23,511 nt of DNA from Promethearchaeota archaeon (GTDB lineage: Archaea; Asgardarchaeota; Lokiarchaeia; Sigynarchaeales; SOKP01): assembly GCA_004524425.1 (NCBI GenBank), contig SDNN01000020.1, forward strand, positions 1 to 23,511. Direction: 5' to 3'. The notes under the pieces were generated by a model. The model was not told where the DNA came from and ran no database searches. It was given only the letters and a program-made list of their open reading frames with translations. A program made the translations under genes and the position numbers. Below, piece after piece: positions 1 through 6,827 of the stretch (positions within the stretch are counted from its first letter, which is position 1; each line of letters starts with the position of its first letter).

Positions 1-384
1 ATGAACATCTCTCATTATGGTGACCGTGTCTCAACCTTTGATCAGAATCTTAAAAAAACTAATTATAATAATGACATTACTGACGATTTTCTAAAAGAAT
101 TAATTGACACGAACTCTAATCTTGAGGAAATACCTGGAGGTTATGGGTGTAGTATCCCTGAGATAGACTTTATCATAGATTTAGCAAATCAGTATGATGG
201 AATATATGGGGCTCAAATTTCGGGAGCAGGATTAGGAGGTTGTTGCATGATTTTAGCTGAACAATTAAAATCATCAGATCTCAAAAAACAAATTTCAAAA
301 AAATATATATGGGAATTTGGAAAACCATGTACGGTTGAGATATGTAAACCAGTTAATGGTATCTCATTATTCTATAAGATATGA
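1..384 (+). CDS. GHMP kinase, galactokinase type, C-terminal fragment
   Basis: This is the last 127 residues of a sugar kinase of the GHMP superfamily; the 5' part lies outside the window. The stretch GAQISGAGLGGCC (about residues 70-82) matches the third GHMP motif, in which a glycine-rich turn closes the active site, and the opening residues MNISH correspond to the internal MNxSH segment of galactokinases. The methionine at base 1 is therefore almost certainly internal, not the start. The closing KPVNGI also resembles the galactokinase C terminus. The family phosphorylates galactose or a related sugar at C1 with ATP in the cytoplasm; the exact sugar cannot be told from this fragment. The next gene begins 108 bases downstream on the same strand and has no obvious link to sugar metabolism. 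Confidence 0.8.
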   Translation: MNISHYGDRVSTFDQNLKKTNYNNDITDDFLKELIDTNSNLEEIPGGYGCSIPEIDFIIDLANQYDGIYGAQISGAGLGGCCMILAEQLKSSDLKKQISKKYIWEFGKPCTVEICKPVNGISLFYKI

Positions 385-492
385 AGAATTAATTCATTTA
401 TCATAGATACATTTTTTATTAGGAATGGATAAATAAAGATATATATGATAATATTTGTTAAATCTACATAGCAATTATGGAGTAATAATAAA

Positions 493-993
493 ATGTCAGC
501 ACCATTTTCAGAAGAGAGTTTACGCCGGATCGCTGAACAGAAATATGATGCAAAAATTTCTGTTAAAATACATTTAGCAATATTCTGTTTAGTGAATGCA
601 ATGCTTTTGATAATTAATATATTGACTCTACCAGAATTTTTATGGGTGGCTTTTCCATTTTTTGGCTGGTTGATTGGATTAACCATGCATTTAGTTGCGT
701 ACATTCTCTGGGCTAGAGGGGTATATCCGATGACAAAACGGTTGGTGATATTCACAATTTCAGGATATTCAACAGTCGTGCTCTTATTATTTATGATAAA
801 TTACGTTACTCTTAATGAACTTACTTGGGCTTTTTATCCGGCATTATTTATAGGTGTTGGAGCCGTAGCATTTAATATAATTTACATCATACTATGCAAG
901 ACTAAAATATCGCCAGAAGGAGAAAGAATTTCTCGAAAACAAAGAGCAGTAGAAAAAGAAATGGAAAAATTGAGAAAAAGGATGAATAAATAA
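493..993 (+). CDS. 2TM-domain membrane protein with four predicted transmembrane segments
   Basis: A 166-residue integral membrane protein. Hydrophobic segments lie near residues 26-45, 50-75, 86-105 and 112-137. The first pair has the look of the 2TM domain: a basic/aromatic lead-in, a helix containing VNAMLLIIN, a short turn with LWVAFPFFGW, and a second helix with IGLTMHLV. The second pair appears to repeat this arrangement less strictly. The last 28 residues are charged and probably form a cytoplasmic helix. No catalytic motif is visible. The stop codon is 14 bases before the start of a PadR regulator on the same strand, so the two are probably co-transcribed. Small membrane proteins commonly sit beside PadR regulators that control them, and such a role is inferred here. 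Its biochemical function is unknown. Confidence 0.75.
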   Translation: MSAPFSEESLRRIAEQKYDAKISVKIHLAIFCLVNAMLLIINILTLPEFLWVAFPFFGWLIGLTMHLVAYILWARGVYPMTKRLVIFTISGYSTVVLLLFMINYVTLNELTWAFYPALFIGVGAVAFNIIYIILCKTKISPEGERISRKQRAVEKEMEKLRKRMNK

Positions 994-1007
994 AAGAATT
1001 TTAAAAC

Positions 1008-1637
1008 ATGTGGCTAGGAAAATTCTTAGATCTTAAAGAAGATATAAAACTAATGGAAGCAGAGATGAAAAATCTCCTCAAAAAGGATAAGTTAACCCCA
1101 TTGGAATTTACCATACTTGAGACCATATTTAATAGTAAAAATATCTCCGGTTATGATCTAATTCATAAATTAAATGAGATATTTTCAGGTACGTGGAAAG
1201 CTCAATCCGGTACCATATATCCTATTCTTTCCAAACTAAATAAAGACGGATTTATCAAACATAAACAAGTAAAAAGTCCATTAGGGCCAATAAAAAAAGT
1301 TTATTATTTGACAGAAGCAGGGGAGAGAATACTAAAAATAAAGGTAAATAAAAATTTTTATGATCAAGTAAAGTTTATTGAGAACTTTCTGATTGAATTA
1401 TCATCCATTTATATCCATTCATTTTCTAAGGATGAAAAAAATGAAAAACTAGAAGCAGTCAGAGAGCTTCTAAGAAATACTTTAGAAAATGTGACTCATA
1501 GCATACCCATAGAACTTGCTTCTAAAGTAACGTGTCCTAAATGTAAGAGAAAAATTAGTGAAGAAAACGTATCTTATTGTCCATATTGTGGAGTTTCCTT
1601 AGATGCTCGCGATATCAAAACTAAGGAAGTTGATTAA
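1008..1637 (+). CDS. PadR-family transcriptional regulator with C-terminal zinc ribbon
   Basis: A 209-residue winged-helix regulator. Residues 29-108 show the PadR pattern: LTPLEFTILETI, SGYDLIHKL, the recognition segment SGTIYPILSKL followed by GFI, and the wing ending in KKVYYLTEAGE. Residues 109-165 form the C-terminal helical region typical of PadR dimers. A four-cysteine zinc ribbon follows (Cys176, Cys179, Cys191, Cys194; CPKC and CPYC), which is not part of the core PadR fold and may help DNA or partner binding. PadR proteins are usually dimeric repressors relieved by a small molecule. The gene follows the 2TM membrane protein by 14 bases, so the pair probably forms one operon under this regulator. 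The first ATG is used here; later ATGs at codons 16 and 20 are possible starts, because no clear ribosome binding site decides. Confidence 0.88.
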   Translation: MWLGKFLDLKEDIKLMEAEMKNLLKKDKLTPLEFTILETIFNSKNISGYDLIHKLNEIFSGTWKAQSGTIYPILSKLNKDGFIKHKQVKSPLGPIKKVYYLTEAGERILKIKVNKNFYDQVKFIENFLIELSSIYIHSFSKDEKNEKLEAVRELLRNTLENVTHSIPIELASKVTCPKCKRKISEENVSYCPYCGVSLDARDIKTKEVD

Positions 1638-1663
1638 TTTATCAATTGCTAATTTAAAAATCT

Positions 1664-3142
1664 CTAACGGTTTGATATCACGCAATTGGGTTCTTCACTA
1701 AAAACTTGCTCAAAACAATTACAACAAGGAATACCGATATTTAGGTTGAATTTTCTCATTTTTTCTGGTATTTTCATAATTTTTATTAAATAATCTCTAA
1801 GTTCCTTTTTTGATGCATCATGATAAAAGGAAATGAGATAATCTGCATGATTTTTCTTTCCGCATACTGGACAGGTCCCATATTTCAAGATAAATTTTTG
1901 CATCTGATTAAACTCGGAATATTTGCCTTGTATATTTTTTGTAAACTGGAAACAAGATTCACAAGGTATGCCAAAATATATTATTGAATCATTTAATTCA
2001 TCCATCGAATCGAAATCATTCATTTTATCTATTAGAATTTCCTTAAAATAACTATATTTGCTTGAAAAGAATATTTTTTCGCATGTTGTTTGATTTATAC
2101 CCTCTCTATTGCATATAGGGCATTTTGAATAAAAATTTCTGAATCTTTCATAAATTTCTATTATGTTATTCTTTATTTTAGCTATGCAAGATTGTAGACA
2201 CGCACTTTTTACTCTTTCAAAAGTTTCATGAGATAAAAAGAAATGAGTTCGATTTGAAGCATCCTTATATTTATGTAATTCTTGAGTAATCTCATATTCC
2301 TTGAACAAGTTTAATATCAATCGCTTCGCTTTATAAAAGAATTCTCGACGAATTTTTTGATACGCACCTGAGTTATTGGCAAATACCTTTTCAAAATACT
2401 CGCTGTGGATGCAATAATTAATGAGTTCTGATAGATTGTATTCATATTTGTAACCTAACTTAATTTTTCTTAGTTCATTAAAGATTTTTGTTTTTTCAAA
2501 ATGGGAGGTTTTAGTGCGAGAGATTGCTTTTTTTAATTGGACAATCTCTCTGAGATATAAAACGTTTAAAAAACCTAAATTTTCAGGAACGGGCTCATGC
2601 CATAACATGTTATTAATTTTGATGAAATTCACCCGAGGTAAATCCTGAGGAATGTGATTAAATAAATTGTTAACGATTTCTTTTGTATAATTATCAAGTA
2701 CAGATAAATAACTTGTTTTCACTTTATCGGCCAAGGATAAATCAAGCCTAATGACATGGGTTAACATCATGATTATTTCATGACAAAAAGATTCCCAAAT
2801 ATAACGTTTTAACGCACCGTATGGCAACTTCATCCATCTCTTATATCCCAATTGAAAAATTCTTGAAAGATAAACTAGTAGAGTTCGAGTATTCAAATTT
2901 AATTCATAGGTTGGGAATTTAACATAACCAATTTCCGATTCGTGCCATTGATGACCGCCCACGTAAAATTTAATACCATGAATAACATGATTTATTCTCG
3001 ATAGAGCATCTTTATCAAATTTTTCAATTATGGGACTAATCATTGAAAAATTTACTAAATTGTTTGTATCAATAAAAAATGAACATCCTTCTAAATGAAG
3101 AACCTTCTTTTTTGACTCTTCTTTCGAATCTTTTTCTTCCAT
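1664..3142 (-). CDS. Unrecognised protein with duplicated four-cysteine module
   Basis: About 492 residues; I do not recognise the family. Residues 15-330 are mostly helical and without known motifs. The C-terminal part contains two copies of one pattern: CPIC (Cys341/344), then about 50 residues, then GIPCESCF (Cys394/397); and CPVC (Cys424/427), then about 46 residues, then GIPCCNCF (Cys473/476). Each copy can supply four cysteines for one zinc ion, so two zinc-binding modules are likely. No nuclease, polymerase or transposase signature is visible, although zinc modules often mark nucleic-acid or protein binding. The ATG at 3142 is preferred. A GTG 27 bases upstream is in frame, and neither start has a clear ribosome binding site. 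The gene is convergent with the PadR gene and separated from it by 26 bases. Confidence 0.65.
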   Translation of the reverse strand: MEEKDSKEESKKKVLHLEGCSFFIDTNNLVNFSMISPIIEKFDKDALSRINHVIHGIKFYVGGHQWHESEIGYVKFPTYELNLNTRTLLVYLSRIFQLGYKRWMKLPYGALKRYIWESFCHEIIMMLTHVIRLDLSLADKVKTSYLSVLDNYTKEIVNNLFNHIPQDLPRVNFIKINNMLWHEPVPENLGFLNVLYLREIVQLKKAISRTKTSHFEKTKIFNELRKIKLGYKYEYNLSELINYCIHSEYFEKVFANNSGAYQKIRREFFYKAKRLILNLFKEYEITQELHKYKDASNRTHFFLSHETFERVKSACLQSCIAKIKNNIIEIYERFRNFYSKCPICNREGINQTTCEKIFFSSKYSYFKEILIDKMNDFDSMDELNDSIIYFGIPCESCFQFTKNIQGKYSEFNQMQKFILKYGTCPVCGKKNHADYLISFYHDASKKELRDYLIKIMKIPEKMRKFNLNIGIPCCNCFEQVFSEEPNCVISNR

Positions 3143-3334
3143 TTTATATAAAAATCTATTATTTCTCACAGGCAGAAATCATTTACTAAATAAAGAACAT
3201 GATTGCTAAAGTTTGAATGTAATCTAATTCAAAGCACAAATAGAAAGAGCATCTAATTAATATTTCTCTTTACATGCCTAATGATCAGCTTTAATAATTT
3301 TTATCTTAAAAGGTCAAGAAATCAAAAAAGTATT

Positions 3335-4027
3335 TTAAACCTGTAATGCTTTAATCTTCTCTGAAAAAATCGGCTTTAGAATTTCTTTTTTACGTAATTT
3401 ATATATTAAATCAATCACGTTTCCTTCTTCTAAATTTAACTTTTCTTTAGCATGATCGATTAAGGTTTCAAGTGATATTCCTTCCTTTTTTTTCCGTTCA
3501 AGCTGTTTAGCAAGCGTGTATAGTTTTTTTAATTCTGAACTAGCCTTTTTATGACGTAATGATCCAATCTCGTGAGGAACCCTTAAGCTAAGATGAAACA
3601 CCTCTTCAATCAATTGGTCAATAGATTTTTTATCCCTCGTTTTTTTCTGAAGAATGGAGATATCACCATTAAATTCTGTATATAAATTTTGTACAACATT
3701 TCCGAAATAATTCTCAAATTCAATCGAAAACCAATTTAATGCTTCTCGAGAAAAAATTGTGGGTTTCTGATTTAATACTAGCGTGTTCCATGTGAATTTC
3801 CCAGACCTACTAAGGAAAAACTTACCCACTAATGTTCCCTGCTCAACCTCAGCTTCTCTTTCTGCTAAATTGATTAATCTCTGTTGAGTTGCTTCTCGGA
3901 AAGCTTCAATAAATTGGGGATCTAAGTGAATATCATAGGCATTCTTAATGTAGATAATTCCTTGGCTTTCTTTATGAGTAATGATTAGATATTCAATGGA
4001 TAATCCTAAAGAAAAATAATCTGAAAT
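3335..4027 (-). CDS. Longin/roadblock-like protein, probable non-canonical (ATT) start
   Basis: The obvious start, GTG at 3829, gives 164 residues, but the frame stays open for 68 further codons upstream to a TGA at 4036-4034. This extension reads as real protein: LGLSIEYLIITHKESQG, IIYIKNAYDIHLDPQF, IEAFREATQQ. The pattern of two strands, a short loop and a DPxFIxAF helix resembles the start of longin/roadblock-type proteins common in Asgard archaea; that family call is an inference. No ATG, GTG or TTG occurs in the extension. A strong archaeal Shine-Dalgarno GGGTGA lies at 4039-4034, and an ATT follows after six bases, so AUU initiation (230 residues) is the best reading. Residues about 67-230 are largely helical and charged, ending in a possible winged-helix-like region. 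It sits about 150 bases downstream of tRNA-Leu. Confidence 0.6.
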   Translation of the reverse strand: MSDYFSLGLSIEYLIITHKESQGIIYIKNAYDIHLDPQFIEAFREATQQRLINLAEREAEVEQGTLVGKFFLSRSGKFTWNTLVLNQKPTIFSREALNWFSIEFENYFGNVVQNLYTEFNGDISILQKKTRDKKSIDQLIEEVFHLSLRVPHEIGSLRHKKASSELKKLYTLAKQLERKKKEGISLETLIDHAKEKLNLEEGNVIDLIYKLRKKEILKPIFSEKIKALQV

Positions 4028-4033
4028 TTCTAT

Positions 4034-4039
4034 TCACCC
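4034..4039 (-). promoter_or_regulatory. Shine-Dalgarno GGGTGA that decides the ATT start
   Basis: Read on the minus strand the sequence is GGGTGA followed by ATAGAA and then ATT. GGTGA pairs fully with the archaeal 16S rRNA 3' end, and the six-base gap to ATT is normal spacing. The TGA of this site is itself the in-frame stop that limits the reading frame, so translation cannot begin further upstream. Confidence 0.6.
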
Positions 4040-4170
4040 TACTTTGAGGTGATATTGATTAATTCACATTTATTTATATTTTTATTTAGATATAGTAAAA
4101 TGATCTTTATCAAATTGTTACTTAATTATTATAATTTCACATTATAGCCTTCTAAAAGAAAATTAAGCAA

Positions 4171-4180
4171 AAATAAAAAA
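4171..4180 (-). terminator. Poly-T terminator after tRNA-Leu
   Basis: Directly after the discriminator base the minus strand reads TTTTTTATTTTTG. A T-run is the usual archaeal signal for RNA polymerase release. Confidence 0.6.
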
Positions 4181-4328
4181 TGGAGGGAGTGGGATTCGAA
4201 CCCACGAAGGCCTCTGCCACTGGATCTTAAGTCCAGCACCTTTAATCGGTCTTGACCCATATTTCAAGCGACCAATGGCCTTTTAATGATGGTTCAATTA
4301 AAAATTGACCATGCTCGGTAATCCCTCC
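4181..4328 (-). tRNA. trnL: tRNA-Leu (anticodon UAA) with an intron-sized insert in the D-loop
   Basis: The acceptor stem pairs perfectly (GGAGGGA with TCCCTCC, then discriminator A). The anticodon arm is CTGGA-CTTAAGA-TCCAG, giving anticodon UAA. A long variable arm (TGGCAGAGGCCTTC) marks a class II tRNA, and the T-arm is GTGGG-TTCGAAT-CCCAC. CCA is not encoded. The D-arm begins as ACC-GAGCATGG and ends as TTAAA-GGT, as in other archaeal tRNA-Leu genes, but about 63 extra bases lie between these parts. Removing them gives a normal tRNA of about 85 bases. The anticodon loop itself is uninterrupted. I could not draw a strict bulge-helix-bulge motif by hand, so the exact splice points are not fixed. 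Confidence 0.92.
4246..4308 (-). other. Putative tRNA-Leu intron at a non-canonical D-loop position
   Basis: These 63 bases separate the two halves of the D-loop. They contain material for two hairpins: GGTCAATT (shared with the end of exon 1) against AATTGAACC with one bulged base, and GGTCGCTTGA against TCAAGACC with a two-base bulge. The ends could shift by a few bases because the GGT and TTAAA portions of the D-loop can be assigned in more than one way. Confidence 0.6.
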
Positions 4329-4556
4329 CGTTGAGTTTCAAGAAAATAAAAAACCAATTCTAGGCGTGAGAATTTTTCTTTTATTTTCCTTTAGCATAGA
4401 GGGTAAACAATAATCAAAAATTGTATTGTAATTTAAATTTTTCTTTGCCTTAGATTTAAATAATTAAGGGATATTAAATAAATAAAAAACTTTAATTCAT
4501 TAAAAGTTTTAAATAAATTACAATTTATTCATCTTACGATATAAAGGTGTATATTA

Positions 4557-4934
4557 TTGCCGGTTGGAATACTTATCATTAGATGGGACAATGAGATAGG
4601 GCCTATAAATGAAGGCTTTTATCCAGAAAATCTTAAAATCACTAATAATTTGTTGACCCAAGTGTATAGTTCTCATCGTTATCAGTCATTAAAACCTGGT
4701 TTTGCTTCAATTTCTCTAAAAAATAATAAAGTAGTTTCATTCTTCTCAGGAGTCGGCGAAGATTTCATTTCAGTTGAGAATTATGTCATCGCTCTATTAC
4801 TCAGACGTGATGAAAAGCCTCATAAATATCGTGAGATACTTAAAAAAATAGCTGCTGAGCTTTTAGATAAAATTCCCAATGGCAAATATAAAAAAGCCTT
4901 ACCTGGGTTATATAAGGAATTAGCTAGCGTATAA
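4557..4934 (+). CDS. Small longin-like domain protein
   Basis: A 125-residue protein starting with TTG. The Shine-Dalgarno AGGTG (4546-4550, in AAAGGTGT) lies seven bases before it and supports this start. The first 90 residues look like one compact domain: strand GILIIRWDNEIGP, then a short loop, helix LTQVYSSH, strands GFASISLKNNKVVSFFSG and a final strand around NYVIALLLRRDE. The DNEIGP turn and the strand-helix-strand order resemble longin domains, which Asgard archaea carry in many small proteins near GTPase or trafficking-like systems. A helical tail of 35 residues follows. No catalytic residues are visible and no GTPase gene lies within the window. The family call is an inference from pattern, not from a conserved signature. 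Confidence 0.6.
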   Translation: MPVGILIIRWDNEIGPINEGFYPENLKITNNLLTQVYSSHRYQSLKPGFASISLKNNKVVSFFSGVGEDFISVENYVIALLLRRDEKPHKYREILKKIAAELLDKIPNGKYKKALPGLYKELASV

Positions 4935-5040
4935 AAATCTCTCAACATCTCTTTAATTAATAAATTATTACTCCTTTTAACTAAAGACTTGAATTCATGA
5001 GAAATTAGTTAATCCAAATTTATAAAGAGAATAGAATAAA

Positions 5041-6051
5041 TTATTCTGCTTCTATCTTTTTGATAGATATCTTACCAACGTCATTCATTTCAACCAGATC
5101 TAATTTCTGTAACTTTTCAACATCCTTTTTGACTACCACTATGGGTGAACCTACTGCTGCTCTTAAATCATCCAAGGAAATGTGTCCCACTTCTTCTATG
5201 ATAAAATAAGCTCTAAAGAGTGGATCCTCTTCCATCACGACCCTTAATTTCTCAAGAGTCTTTAATTTAGGAAAGGTGTTCTTTTTATATTCTTTCAGAT
5301 CAACCTGACTTGCTTCAAGACTTTTGATCTTCTCGTTCGCCTGATTATTTTTTTGTTGGAAATCTTCTAATTTCTTAACTAAATCTTCATATCTTTCAGC
5401 CATGTCTTTTGCTTCAGTAATTTTTTCATCGTATTCTAACTTCTGATCTAATAATTGGGATTCTAATTTTGTTATTTCTGATTTCAATTTTTTTCTCTCT
5501 TCTGAATGCTTAACTTTTAATTCCTCAAGGTCTTTTTTAGATACTCCTTCTTCAATTCCCTCTAATCGTTTTAATAGGCTTTTAGCCGTAATTTCTGCTT
5601 CATTATATTTGTTCGTTAAGGTTTTTATGGTTTCATTTTTAATCATGAGCTCTGAATTTTTTTGAGCTAATTCCTCCTTTAATTTTCCGATTGTATCAAG
5701 TGCAGCTTCTACTTTAATTTGCGTGGGATTCATTCGATTTAAGGTTAATTCAAGTTCTTTTTGAGCTTGTACTAATAATCCTTTCGTATGTTCTAATTCA
5801 CTTTCTTTTTCATTTATTTCAGCTCTCTGAGTTCCTATAACCTCCCTTAACTCTCTAATATCGTCTGGAACGTCGACCATTTTTGATAGTTTTTCTTTTT
5901 GTTGATCGATTATCGCTGTTTGTTGATTTATTATCTTTTTCTGTTTATCAACTAGCACCGTTAAAGTTTCTACTTTTTCTTCCAATCGTGAGGTAATTTC
6001 TTCTTTTTCCTCTATGTTATCGATCATTGATTTTAAATTTTTTTTAACCAT
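5041..6051 (-). CDS. Long coiled-coil protein with C-terminal winged-helix domain
   Basis: A 336-residue protein. Residues 10-255 form an almost unbroken run of heptads rich in Glu, Lys, Leu and Gln, with short breaks near the DVPDD and NPTQ segments, so an extended dimeric or trimeric coiled coil is expected. Residues 262-334 look like a winged helix: LEKLRVVMEEDPLFRAYFII, then DDLRAAVGSPIVVVKKDVEKLQKLDLV and a short wing with NDVGKISIKKIE. There is no signal peptide or membrane segment. The arrangement suggests a DNA- or protein-binding end held on a long rod, in a scaffold or chromosome-organising role, but no known family is claimed. Start is ATG. The gene stands alone, convergent with the longin-like gene upstream in coordinate order. 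Confidence 0.75.
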   Translation of the reverse strand: MVKKNLKSMIDNIEEKEEITSRLEEKVETLTVLVDKQKKIINQQTAIIDQQKEKLSKMVDVPDDIRELREVIGTQRAEINEKESELEHTKGLLVQAQKELELTLNRMNPTQIKVEAALDTIGKLKEELAQKNSELMIKNETIKTLTNKYNEAEITAKSLLKRLEGIEEGVSKKDLEELKVKHSEERKKLKSEITKLESQLLDQKLEYDEKITEAKDMAERYEDLVKKLEDFQQKNNQANEKIKSLEASQVDLKEYKKNTFPKLKTLEKLRVVMEEDPLFRAYFIIEEVGHISLDDLRAAVGSPIVVVKKDVEKLQKLDLVEMNDVGKISIKKIEAE

Positions 6052-6362
6052 GATTTTTTTACTCTATTAATTGTTATTAGCAAGTATATTCAAAATCATA
6101 TTCCATTTATTTAAATTTTAGTTATATAAAATCTCAATTTTATAATAGAGAAATATTATAAATAATTATGCAAATCGAAACAAATTTTAAAGTTATTATA
6201 TTCATTTTTAGTTAGCTAAAACTGAGGTGAACATTTTTTTCATTTACTTATTTCAAATCAAAATTTATTAAACTCTATATTTTTATTTCTTATGAATATT
6301 TAAAAGAAAGGAAGCGTCTACTCTTAAATAGGATCGAGTTCTTTTCGAATGAAGATAATTTA
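6052..6362. other. 311-base intergenic region between divergent genes
   Basis: This very AT-rich stretch should hold the promoters of the coiled-coil gene (minus) and the alkyltransferase (plus). A TATA-like CTATATTTTTA lies at 6275-6285. A strong GAGGTGA at 6224-6230 is followed by a frame that stays open into the alkyltransferase. No RNA gene or clear inverted repeat is seen. Confidence 0.5.
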
Positions 6363-6812
6363 TTGGATCATGGCAGGAATGAACAATCTATCGAAAAAGA
6401 GTATAGGGATGCAAATGAGAAAAAGCTTATTCAGAAAATTATAAATTTATTAGAGGATTATTTTTCAGGCCAAAAAATTGAGTTATTTGATGCGATTTCA
6501 GAAGCTGATATTGATTTAAATTTAAAAGCTAAATTTTCCACGGATTTTTCTTTAAAAGTTATAAATTATTTAATTAATAACGTGAAATATGGTGAAACCA
6601 TCTCATATTCTGAGATCGGTAAAAATATAGGCTCAAGAGCTTACAGAGCAGTGGGTAATGTTATGAGAAGAAATCCTCTACCTCTCATCATACCGTGTCA
6701 TCGCGTGATCAAAAATAATGGTTCGCTTGGAGGTTTTGGCGGTTATAATGGCGATGAATGGCAACATGAACTTAAATCAAAATTATTAAGAATTGAAGGC
6801 TCACGCAGTTAA
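6363..6812 (+). CDS. ogt: O6-alkylguanine-DNA alkyltransferase
   Basis: This protein repairs O6-alkylguanine in DNA by moving the alkyl group to its own active-site cysteine in a single-use reaction. The catalytic signature IPCHRV (Cys112) is present. So are the arginine-finger segment RAVGNVMRRNP (residues 95-105), the DNA-binding helix ISYSEIGKNIGS (80-91) and the downstream GGFGGY loop. The 149 residues cover the C-terminal DNA-binding domain and only part of the N-terminal region, so the protein looks short. The TTG at 6363 is the only standard start close to the domain, but the frame remains open without a stop back to 6231, and the added residues (for example NRIEFFSNEDN) could be genuine. 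The true N terminus is therefore uncertain. It is convergent with the MBL-fold gene, 15 bases away. Confidence 0.9.
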   Translation: MDHGRNEQSIEKEYRDANEKKLIQKIINLLEDYFSGQKIELFDAISEADIDLNLKAKFSTDFSLKVINYLINNVKYGETISYSEIGKNIGSRAYRAVGNVMRRNPLPLIIPCHRVIKNNGSLGGFGGYNGDEWQHELKSKLLRIEGSRS

Positions 6813-6827
6813 ATTGTCTTTCTTATT

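Noticed and set aside
372..755. Open frame of 127 codons on the minus strand
   Set aside because: It overlaps the 2TM-domain gene in antisense and has no recognisable domain; the plus-strand frame has clear membrane segments.
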